Shown here piece by piece: positions 16,601-23,853 of a stretch of DNA of 39,263 nt (position 1 is the stretch's first letter; the number at the start of each line of letters is the position of its first letter). The notes below the pieces were generated by a model. That model saw only the letters and a program-made list of their open reading frames with translations. It searched no databases and was not told the origin of the DNA. The translations under genes were made by a program, and so were the position numbers. Source of the DNA: Holophagaceae bacterium (GTDB lineage Bacteria > Acidobacteriota > Holophagae > Holophagales > Holophagaceae); the NCBI GenBank assembly GCA_021286765.1, contig JAJTBS010000007.1, forward strand, positions 1-39,263, read 5' to 3'.

Positions 16601-18451
16601 TTGCTTAACCTCGTGATCATCCTCCTGTCCGTGCTGCTTCAGATGGTGGCGGCCGGAATCGCAGTGCGGATCAATCGGGTGGCCGGCCGCCCTCTGGCCT
16701 GGATCCTGGTGTCATCCGCCCTGGTTCTCATGGCCGCACGGCGGCTCTACGTGCTGGAGGGCATGCTCACCACACGTTTGCCGGGCAAAGTCTCGGTCAA
16801 TGAGCTCTTCGGGCTGGCGATCTCGGCCCTGCTTCTGGTCGGCATCATCCTAATCGAGGACCTCTTCAAGACCAAGTGGGCCCAGGCGTCCCGACTGGAG
16901 GAAGCCAGGGTCGAGGCCGGGGTCGAGGCCGAGAAGCTGCGTGCGGTCATGGCCGCCACGCCGGTGCCCCTGTGGATCGCCGAGGATCCCCAATGCCGCG
17001 TCATCCACGGGAACCATGCGGCGGCCCAGCTCCACCGGCTGCCCGACCAGGCGAACCATTCCAAATCCGCACTTGAGGACGAACGGCCCTCCCACTTCCG
17101 CCTGCTGCAGGATGGGCGGGAACTCCTGCCAGAGGAAATGCCCATGCAGCGGGTCGTCCAGACGGGTCGGGAGGTCCGCGACGTTCCGTTGGATCTGGTC
17201 TTCGACGATGGCGAGGTCCGGCACCTGGTGTACAGCGCCATGCCGATGAAGGACCCCGAGGGTCGCATCCAGGGGGCCGTCTGCTGTGCGGCGGACCTCA
17301 CCGGCATCCGCCAGACCCAGGAGGCACTCTCCAAGGCCCAGAAGATGGAGAGCCTCGGCATGCTCTCCGGGGGCATTGCCCATGACTTCAACAACATCTT
17401 CCAGTCCATGACCGCGAACCTGGAGATGGCCCAGGCCGCGGTGCCCGAGGAGTCGAAGTCGCAGGTCTACCTGCTTCGGCTGAAGTCGGGCCTCGACCGG
17501 GCCTCCCGCCTCAGCCGGGATATCCTCTACAGTTCCGGCGGCGACCTGCGCCGCCCGGAATCCCTGGCCCTGAGCCCCCTCGTGGCCGAGACCCTGGATC
17601 GTATGGGGCTGGCCGTCCAGCGTGACCTGGCCGGGAACCTCCCCGCCATCCTGGTGGATCCCCTGCTGGTCAGCCGGGTGGTGGAGGGGCTGGTCACCAA
17701 CGCCCTGGAGGCCAACGCCACCAATGGCGCCATCCGGGTGCGGACCTACATGCGCACGCTCACGGCCGTGGAGCTCGGGACGGGCCACTGGGCGGAGGCC
17801 ATCGAGCCGGGCCTCTACGCGGTGCTGGAAGTCTCGGACCAAGGCCACGGCATTCACGGCGCGATGCTGCCGAGGATCTTCGATCCCTTCTTCTCGACCC
17901 GGGACCTGGGCCGGGGCCTGGGCCTCGCCGCGGCCCTGGGCATCGTCCGGGGCCATCGCGGAGGCATCCAGGTGGAGAGCATCCCGGACGTGGGGAGTGT
18001 GTTCCGGGTTCACTTCCCCGCGCCGGAGAGCCAGGTCTCCAGTACGCCGCCCCCGGCGGTGGGTCTCCACGCCCGGAATGTGGTCCTGCTGGCCGACGAC
18101 GAGGTCGAGCTGCGGGAGGTCATGGCCGAGATGCTGCAGGACTGGTTCGGTCTGGAGGTGGTTTCCGCCGCCGACGGCCAGGAGGCCCTGGAAGTGTTCA
18201 CCCAGCGGCCCGAGGCCTTCGACCTGGTGATCCTGGATGCCACCATGCCGCGCATGGGCGGGGTGGATGCCTTCTGGGCCATGCAGCAGCTCCGCCCCGG
18301 CCTGCCCGGGATCCTGTGCAGCGGCTACGCCCTGCCTGTGTCCCGGGACCAGGCCATCGCCCAGGGCTTTGCGGACTTCCTCAAGAAGCCTTTCACCAGC
18401 GCTGAGCTGGAGTCCCTGCTGGACAAGGTGCTGGGGGCCCGCCAGAAGTAG
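16601..18451 (+). CDS. Membrane PAS hybrid histidine kinase with C-terminal receiver
   Basis: A 616-residue hybrid kinase from TTG 16601 (GTG 16613 is an alternative). The order is two or three N-terminal membrane helices (about 3-22, 33-50, 67-86), a coiled linker, a PAS domain (about 115-235), a HisKA-like region with H261 in GGIAHDFNN, HATPase_c, and a receiver (about 493-612). The H-box and ATPase boxes (N367; DQGHGI 413-418; RGLGLAAALGIV) are of the NtrB-like GGIAHDFNN class. The receiver has acidic D499/D500, phosphoacceptor D546 in LDATMPRMGG, S574 and K596 (KKPF), all intact. There is no DNA-binding output, so phosphate presumably passes on to another protein. It is convergent with the nucleotidase gene, with only ten bases between the two stops. 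Confidence 0.88.
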   Translation: MLNLVIILLSVLLQMVAAGIAVRINRVAGRPLAWILVSSALVLMAARRLYVLEGMLTTRLPGKVSVNELFGLAISALLLVGIILIEDLFKTKWAQASRLEEARVEAGVEAEKLRAVMAATPVPLWIAEDPQCRVIHGNHAAAQLHRLPDQANHSKSALEDERPSHFRLLQDGRELLPEEMPMQRVVQTGREVRDVPLDLVFDDGEVRHLVYSAMPMKDPEGRIQGAVCCAADLTGIRQTQEALSKAQKMESLGMLSGGIAHDFNNIFQSMTANLEMAQAAVPEESKSQVYLLRLKSGLDRASRLSRDILYSSGGDLRRPESLALSPLVAETLDRMGLAVQRDLAGNLPAILVDPLLVSRVVEGLVTNALEANATNGAIRVRTYMRTLTAVELGTGHWAEAIEPGLYAVLEVSDQGHGIHGAMLPRIFDPFFSTRDLGRGLGLAAALGIVRGHRGGIQVESIPDVGSVFRVHFPAPESQVSSTPPPAVGLHARNVVLLADDEVELREVMAEMLQDWFGLEVVSAADGQEALEVFTQRPEAFDLVILDATMPRMGGVDAFWAMQQLRPGLPGILCSGYALPVSRDQAIAQGFADFLKKPFTSAELESLLDKVLGARQK

Positions 18452-18461
18452 ACCATCGGCC

Positions 18462-19931
18462 TCACATCCGCCGCTCGTGGGGCAGGGCGGGGAGGGGCGC
18501 GTAGACCGTGGCCAGGGGATCGTACATGTACAGGTTGCCGACCTTGCCGGTGTAGGCGCAGGCGAACTGCTGGATCTGGTCGGCGAAGCGGGTCAGCTCG
18601 TCCCGGTCCCGGAAGGTGGGGCCCCACATGGGGTTGAACGCCGCCTCCACGGAGCGGGTGAGGCCTTCCAACTCCAGGCGCTGCGCCTCGGCGCGGCGCT
18701 GCAGGGCTTCGGTGCTGGCGGCCAGCTGGGTGGCCTCGTGGTCCAGGGCCTGGGTGGCCTCGGCGCTGAGGCGCTGGCCCAGCACATGGCGGCGCGCCCG
18801 GTTCCGCTGCCACTGGTCGTGCAGGACCGAGGCCCGCCGAAGGGTTCGCCGCCGGGCGGTCTCCAGGCGGTACCGCTCGCGCAGGTCCGCCGCCCGGGCC
18901 TCCAGCAGGCGCAGCTCCCGCTCCAGCTCAGGCACCAGCAGCAGGGTGCGCCAGGAGGCGTTCTTCTTGGAACGCAGCACGTCGCCGTAGATGTGGTCGC
19001 CCACGTAGAGCACCTCCTCGCCCTGGGCGCCCAACTGCGCCTCCAGCCAGGCGGCATGGCCGCCGCTGAAGCAGCGGGGGTGGCCCTCCAGGGGCTTCGG
19101 CTCTGGGGTCTCCAGGAAGAAGGCGGGCTTGCGGCTGCTCACCACCACCAGGTCGAAGTAGTCCACCCAGTGGGGACGCGCCTCATCCTGGCCGTTGAGC
19201 AGGTGGCCCAGCACGCCGTCCGTGAAGCTCCACTCGCTGTTGGTGAGCAGGAAGAGCTTCTTGCCCGAGCGCTTGAGGCGATCCAGGGCCAGGGCCAGCT
19301 GGGGATCCCGCGGGATGAAGAAGTCCCGGTGCTCGAGGATCTCCGCCTTCATCTCGCCATTGCGGTGGGCGGTGTCGATGGCCCACCGCACGTCCTGGAA
19401 GAGCTGGAGGTAGTTCTCGGCCTTCAGGTGGCCCCCATCCAGGCCGTCCACCAGGCGGGCATAGAGGTGGCTCTCGGGGATCTCGAAGAGGGTGTCGATG
19501 TTGCGGAAGCCCTTGGCGGCCGTGGACAGGCGGCGCCGGCCGTAGGTGGCGTCCAGTTCGGGACGCGAGAGGGGCCGGCTGCCGTGGCAGGCCCGCACCA
19601 CCTGCCGCTCCCGGCTGAGCTTCAGCAGGTTGCCGCGGAGGCCGTCCAGTACCAGGCCGCGCACGGCGAAACCCGGATCATAGTCCTGCTCCAGCAGCCA
19701 TGGCGAGTAGCCGCGATCCCGCACCAGCAGGCGGGCGGACTTCTTGAAGGCCAGGTCGTCGATCTCCGGGCTGCGGTAGCGGGCCAGGGTGTGATCCATG
19801 TCGAAGCCGATGGCCCGGATCTCCCCCATGGGCAGCGTGCGCAGCGCAAACAGCTTGTGCGCCGGCGGCAGGCGGTCCTCCGCCTCGCTGAGGGGCGGGG
19901 CGGCGAGAAAGGCGGAATCCCAGGCGGTCAT
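18462..19931 (-). CDS. HAD-superfamily 5'-nucleotidase (cN-II-like)
   Basis: A 489-residue protein of the HAD-IG purine 5'-nucleotidase family, probably a cytosolic Mg-dependent phosphatase of IMP/GMP-type nucleotides. HAD motif I is D44-M-D46-H-T (GFDMDHTLARY), motif II is LLTNS (228-232), the motif III lysine is probably K268 (SSRKPAFF), and motif IV is VGDHIYGD (310-317). The long C-terminal helical part (about 330-440) looks like a coiled coil rich in Arg, Leu and Glu. I choose ATG 19931 over an in-frame GTG at 19952; neither has a clear Shine-Dalgarno sequence. It is the last gene of the long minus-strand run, 36 bases after the SprT-like gene. Substrate specificity is inferred from the family only. 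Confidence 0.87.
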   Translation of the reverse strand: MTAWDSAFLAAPPLSEAEDRLPPAHKLFALRTLPMGEIRAIGFDMDHTLARYRSPEIDDLAFKKSARLLVRDRGYSPWLLEQDYDPGFAVRGLVLDGLRGNLLKLSRERQVVRACHGSRPLSRPELDATYGRRRLSTAAKGFRNIDTLFEIPESHLYARLVDGLDGGHLKAENYLQLFQDVRWAIDTAHRNGEMKAEILEHRDFFIPRDPQLALALDRLKRSGKKLFLLTNSEWSFTDGVLGHLLNGQDEARPHWVDYFDLVVVSSRKPAFFLETPEPKPLEGHPRCFSGGHAAWLEAQLGAQGEEVLYVGDHIYGDVLRSKKNASWRTLLLVPELERELRLLEARAADLRERYRLETARRRTLRRASVLHDQWQRNRARRHVLGQRLSAEATQALDHEATQLAASTEALQRRAEAQRLELEGLTRSVEAAFNPMWGPTFRDRDELTRFADQIQQFACAYTGKVGNLYMYDPLATVYAPLPALPHERRM

Positions 19932-19967
19932 GGCAGGAGTGTACTTCGGCACGCCAGTGCCAGAGAA

Positions 19968-20393
19968 TCATTCCGGTTCCGTGCCGATGCCGTGCGTGAT
20001 GCTCTGGTGACCGAACACCTCGAAGGCCAGCCGCCGGAACTGCTCGCCGTGGCCCCAGTTCTTCTCCCCGTCCGCCCACAGCTTGTAGTGGATCAGCTCG
20101 TGTTCCAGGATGCGCTGCTGCACCTGCTCCGGGGTGTGGCAGTTCATCCCGCAGACCTGCTGGGGCCAGGGCCAGTCCCGGCGCCGCAACAGCGGGATGC
20201 TCAGGCGGATCTCCGGGTGCCACTTCCCCCGCGTGTCCTTCTCGATGACAAACAGCCCCGCGCAGCGCGCCATGCGCGGCGACCAGATCACCGGGGGCGG
20301 CGCAAGGTCCCAGCCAGCCTCATGCAGAATGGCCTGGGCACGGGCCCGGAGCGTGAGGGGAGGGGCTTTCGGCGCGTCGGGGCCTGGCTCCAC
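19968..20393 (-). CDS. SprT-like zinc metalloprotein
   Basis: A 141-residue protein with the zinc-protease motif H98-E99-L-I-H102 (EHELIHYKLW) and a likely third ligand H115 in WGHGEQFRRLAFEVFG. This is the layout of the SprT-like family, which includes the DNA-protein-crosslink proteases Spartan and Wss1 and the little-studied bacterial SprT. Two cysteines (C81, C85) just before the motif do not form the C-terminal zinc ribbon present in some members. The start is GTG 20393, because no ATG lies ahead of the domain; only GAGG precedes it. Three bases separate it from the upstream gene. Proteolysis is inferred from the motif. Confidence 0.78.
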   Translation of the reverse strand: MEPGPDAPKAPPLTLRARAQAILHEAGWDLAPPPVIWSPRMARCAGLFVIEKDTRGKWHPEIRLSIPLLRRRDWPWPQQVCGMNCHTPEQVQQRILEHELIHYKLWADGEKNWGHGEQFRRLAFEVFGHQSITHGIGTEPE

Positions 20394-20396
20394 GGG

Positions 20397-20960
20397 CTAA
20401 TGCCTCGGCTTCTCCACGATGCGGCCGTGCCGGTAGGCGCCGATCATGAGGTTGGGGCCCTTGGATTCGAGGTCGGCATCGAGGGCATCGGGGCCGTAGA
20501 AGAGCTGAGAGCCCAGGGAGGAGAGTGGCTGGGCGGCCAGGTCGGGCTGGCTGCGCATCACGGCGGCGGCGAACTGCAGGACAGCGTCCACGGTCTGGTA
20601 CTGCAGGAGCACGGCGCGGTCCAGCAGCAGGTGGTCCTCATGGCGGTTGGAGGGCCGGGAGTAGAAGAGCACCTTGCCGTCCACGCAGAGGTTCGCACCC
20701 TCGGCGGACAGGGTGTAGGTCTTGGCCTTCTCGGTCACCTCGAAACGGAAGGCGGCGCCCTTCCGGAAGGCGGACATCAGCGCGACGAACTTGGGATGCT
20801 GGAGGTAGGCGCTGCCCTGGAGCACCTTCCGGGCGATGGCCCGTCGCTCGCCGGCCGTGGGGCCGTACATCATCTGGTTGTAGCGCAGGGCCTCCTGGCG
20901 CTCCGCCGGGGTCTGGCGCTTTTCCTTGGATTTCTTGGGGGCGTTTCCGGAGGTGGTCAT
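20397..20960 (-). CDS. Uncharacterised 187-residue protein
   Basis: I do not recognise the family. The product begins with a Lys/Arg-rich, probably disordered segment (1-25), then a helical stretch containing YNQMMYGPTAGERRAIARKV, an alternating strand-like middle (about 68-105), and a C-terminal part with LLDRAVLLQYQTVDAVLQFA. There is no signal peptide or membrane helix. Coding status is supported by its place in the operon: 22 bases after aspS and three bases before the SprT-like gene, on the same strand, with ATG 20960 and no competing frame of better quality. The N-terminal charge could suit nucleic-acid or ribosome contact, but that is speculation. Confidence 0.72.
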   Translation of the reverse strand: MTTSGNAPKKSKEKRQTPAERQEALRYNQMMYGPTAGERRAIARKVLQGSAYLQHPKFVALMSAFRKGAAFRFEVTEKAKTYTLSAEGANLCVDGKVLFYSRPSNRHEDHLLLDRAVLLQYQTVDAVLQFAAAVMRSQPDLAAQPLSSLGSQLFYGPDALDADLESKGPNLMIGAYRHGRIVEKPRH

Positions 20961-20982
20961 GGGGTCCCCTGGCAGGTGGGTC

Positions 20983-22953
20983 TCAGAACTCGAAGGTGGG
21001 GCCGCTCAGGGTTTGGGCGTCCAGGATCTGGCCCTGTCCGTCGAGGGTGACCAGGCCCTGCGTCTGGCGGGGGGTCATCTGGCTGAGCTGCTGCAGGGCC
21101 TGGCCGCGCAGGTCGGCGTTGCCGCCCTCGGCGCTCTCGAAGAACACGGCGCCCACCCGGTAGGTCTGCTTCGCATCCTGCAGCAGATGCAGGTCGCGCA
21201 GCTGGCGCTCGTCCACGGGGCTGGGGGCGTCGGTCATGAGGCAGCGGGCCTGGGCGGTCTTGGGGAAGGCGATGACCTCGCGGATGTTGTCCTCGCCCGC
21301 CAGAAGCATGACGAGGCGGTCGAGGCCCAAGGCTAGGCCGCCGTGGGGCGGCGCGCCGAAGGCCAGGGCATCCAGCAGGTAGCCGAACTTGGCCCGGGCC
21401 TCGGCTTCGCTGATGCCGATGGTGCGGAACATGAGGCTCTGGGTCTCGGCATCGTGGATGCGGATGCTGCCGCCGCCCAGCTCATAGCCGTTGAGCACCA
21501 GATCATAGGCCACGGCGCGGCAGGCGCCGGGGTTGGGCTGCAGTAGGTCCAGGTCCTCGGGGTGGGGGCTGGTGAAGGGGTGGTGGCAGGCCACGAAGCG
21601 CTGATCATCCTCATCCCACTGGAGGAGGGGGAAATCCACCACCCACAGGAACTCGAAGGCGGCCGTGTCCGTCAGGCCGAAGGTCCGGGCCAGGCGCAGG
21701 CGCAGGTCGCCCAGCACCCGGGAGGTCTGGTCGTCGGTGCCCACGGCGAAGATGGCCAGGCCCTCGCCCTGGGCGCCCAGAGCCGCTTTCAGCTCGGCTT
21801 CCAATGCGGGGCTGATGAACTTCTTGAAGCTGGAGGCGAGGCCATCCTTGCCCCACTTGGCGTAGGGCAGACCCCCGGCGCCGAGCTGCTTGGCGGTCTC
21901 CTGCAGCTCGTCGAGCTGCTTGCGGCTGGTTGCCCCGGCGGCCTCGCCGGGTAGGAAGAGGCCCCGGACGCGGCGCTGACCCTGGGAGTCGGCGGCGGCA
22001 CGGAACAGGTTGAACTCGCTGCCGGCGAACAGACCCGTCACATCCTGGATCTTGACCTTGCAGCGGAGGTCGGGCTTGTCGGAGCCGTACCACTCCATGG
22101 CGTCCTTGTAGCTCAGGCGCGGGAAGGGGGCGACGGGGTGCTGGCCCACCAGGGGGCAGAGCTCCACCATCAGGCCCTCGATCAGATGCTGGATGTCCTC
22201 CTGGCGCACGAAGCTCATCTCCACGTCCACCTGGGTGAACTCGGGCTGGCGGTCGGCGCGGAGGTCCTCATCGCGGAAGCAGCGGCAGATCTGCACGTAG
22301 CGCTCGAAACCCGAGACCTGGAGCATCTGCTTGTAGAGCTGGGGGCTCTGGGGCAGGGCGAAGAACTCGCCCGCGTGCACCCGGCTGGGCACCAGATAGT
22401 CGCGGGCGCCTTCGGGCGTGGACTTGCCGAGGATGGGCGTCTCGAACTCGACGAAGTCGTGCTTCCGGAAGTAGTTCCGGATGATGTTGGAGGTCTCGCT
22501 GCGGAGGATCATGTTGCGCTGCAGCTGCTCCCGGCGCAGATCCAGGAAACGGTAGGTGAGGCGCAGATCCTCGCCCACGCCCTCGTCTTCCAGCGGGAAG
22601 GGCAGGGTCGCGGCGGTGTTCAGGATGCGCAGGCCCGTGAGGCGGATCTCGACGTCGCCCGTGGCCATGTTGGGGTTCTTGCTCTCGCGCTCGGCCACCA
22701 CGCCTTCAGCGGCCAGCACGAACTCGCTGCGCACGGCCTTGAGCTTGGCCAGCAGCTCGGGATCGGCGGTCTCCTCGTTGGCCACCAGCTGCACCAGGCC
22801 CCAACGGTCGCGCAGGTCCAGGAAGACCAGGGAGCCGAGGTTGCGCACCCGGCGGCACCAGCCGAGCAGGCGCACGGTCTGGCCCGCGTGGTGGAGGCGC
22901 AGGTCGCCGTTGCGGTGGGTGCGTTGGAAGTCGCCGAGCCGATCGAGTTTCAT
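20983..22953 (-). CDS. aspS: Aspartyl-tRNA synthetase with C-terminal extension
   Basis: Class IIb synthetase that charges tRNA-Asp. The N-terminal anticodon-binding OB fold (about 1-105) contains VRLLGWCRRVRNLGSLVFLDLRD. Class II motif 2 is seen as CFRDEDLRADRQPEFTQ, the bacterial GAD insertion lies in the middle, and motif 3 is GLALGLDRLVMLL near residue 550. ATG 22953 is chosen over an upstream GTG because GGAAGG precedes it and because it overlaps the stop of the preceding gene by four bases (ATGA). The protein is 656 residues: the part up to RQLRDLHL is about 590, the normal bacterial length, and some 66 extra residues follow. Whether it is discriminating or non-discriminating cannot be told here; no gatCAB is in the window. 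Confidence 0.95.
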   Translation of the reverse strand: MKLDRLGDFQRTHRNGDLRLHHAGQTVRLLGWCRRVRNLGSLVFLDLRDRWGLVQLVANEETADPELLAKLKAVRSEFVLAAEGVVAERESKNPNMATGDVEIRLTGLRILNTAATLPFPLEDEGVGEDLRLTYRFLDLRREQLQRNMILRSETSNIIRNYFRKHDFVEFETPILGKSTPEGARDYLVPSRVHAGEFFALPQSPQLYKQMLQVSGFERYVQICRCFRDEDLRADRQPEFTQVDVEMSFVRQEDIQHLIEGLMVELCPLVGQHPVAPFPRLSYKDAMEWYGSDKPDLRCKVKIQDVTGLFAGSEFNLFRAAADSQGQRRVRGLFLPGEAAGATSRKQLDELQETAKQLGAGGLPYAKWGKDGLASSFKKFISPALEAELKAALGAQGEGLAIFAVGTDDQTSRVLGDLRLRLARTFGLTDTAAFEFLWVVDFPLLQWDEDDQRFVACHHPFTSPHPEDLDLLQPNPGACRAVAYDLVLNGYELGGGSIRIHDAETQSLMFRTIGISEAEARAKFGYLLDALAFGAPPHGGLALGLDRLVMLLAGEDNIREVIAFPKTAQARCLMTDAPSPVDERQLRDLHLLQDAKQTYRVGAVFFESAEGGNADLRGQALQQLSQMTPRQTQGLVTLDGQGQILDAQTLSGPTFEF

Positions 22954-23846
22954 AGCCTTCCAGGATCGCACCCGGGGGGCTGGGGCTCAAGCGGCGGGGC
23001 AGCCCGGGATGACCGGGGCGCGAGGTGGAGGCCGCTGAGACGCTCCTCCGACCAGGTGAGGGTGAGGGTGCCGCAGGGCAGGGCGTAGCTCAGGCGGACG
23101 GTCCCGCCCGGACCGCCGCTCACGACCTGTCGGCGCATTCCCCCATGGAAGGGACCCGGCGTCTCCGGCAGGGCCGAAAGGTGGGGCCGCACCTGGGCCG
23201 CGAGGACCAGCAGCGGTCCGGCCTCCGGGAAGTCCCGGTGGAGGCCGGGCTCCTGCGCCCAGAGGGACCGGGCGGCCCCGTCCGTGGCCAGCCGTCCGCA
23301 GACCTCCCGGTAGCGCTGCCAGTCGGACTGGGCCCGGGCCTTCCGCTGGGCCCGCCGCTCCAGCTCGCTGGCTTCCTTGGTGGGCGAGAACTCCAGGCGG
23401 AGGAGGCCCTCCCCCGGCACCTTCTCAAGGAGGATGTCCTGCCTCACTTCGACGGTGGCCCAGATCCCGCCGGAACCCTGCAGGGAGGCCTGGAAGCCGT
23501 TGGGTCCCGCGAAGCACTCATAGCGGCCGTTCCCAGGGGGCAGGTCTGGCAGGTCGGCGAACTGCGCCCGGTGGGCCCGCACCTGCTCCAGAAAGGCCTC
23601 CTCGTCGCCGTAAACCCGGGCCAGGGCGGGATTGGCCTGGTAGAGCCGCCGGGCGCCCGCCTCGGTTTGCAGCCGCTGGGCCACCTTCCGGATCACGGAC
23701 CAAGCGCGACCTTCGACCACCTTCGACTGGCCCAGCAGGAACAGCAGAAGCGCGAAGGGGATGGCGAGGATCGCCAGGGCCACCTTCAGGATCAGGGATC
23801 CGCCCCGGCGGCGAGGCGGCGGCGCATCTGCGGACCAGCTGGACAA
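22950..23846 (-). CDS. Uncharacterised membrane-anchored protein
   Basis: A 298-residue protein of no family I recognise. A short basic N terminus (PPPRRRGG) is followed by one strong membrane helix at about 19-41, giving an N-in/C-out single-pass or uncleaved signal-anchor protein. The remainder, about 255 residues, is rich in Arg, Leu, Gly and Pro. It has two stretches that look like a loose internal repeat, ARRLYQANPALARVYGDEE and ARSLWAQEPGLHRDFPEAG, each preceded by a helical segment ending in R-L-x-T. It starts seven bases after mdtC and its TGA overlaps the aspS ATG, so it is co-transcribed and translationally coupled with aspS. Confidence 0.7.
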   Translation of the reverse strand: MSSWSADAPPPRRRGGSLILKVALAILAIPFALLLFLLGQSKVVEGRAWSVIRKVAQRLQTEAGARRLYQANPALARVYGDEEAFLEQVRAHRAQFADLPDLPPGNGRYECFAGPNGFQASLQGSGGIWATVEVRQDILLEKVPGEGLLRLEFSPTKEASELERRAQRKARAQSDWQRYREVCGRLATDGAARSLWAQEPGLHRDFPEAGPLLVLAAQVRPHLSALPETPGPFHGGMRRQVVSGGPGGTVRLSYALPCGTLTLTWSEERLSGLHLAPRSSRAAPPLEPQPPGCDPGRL

Positions 23847-23853
23847 GGAGGCC

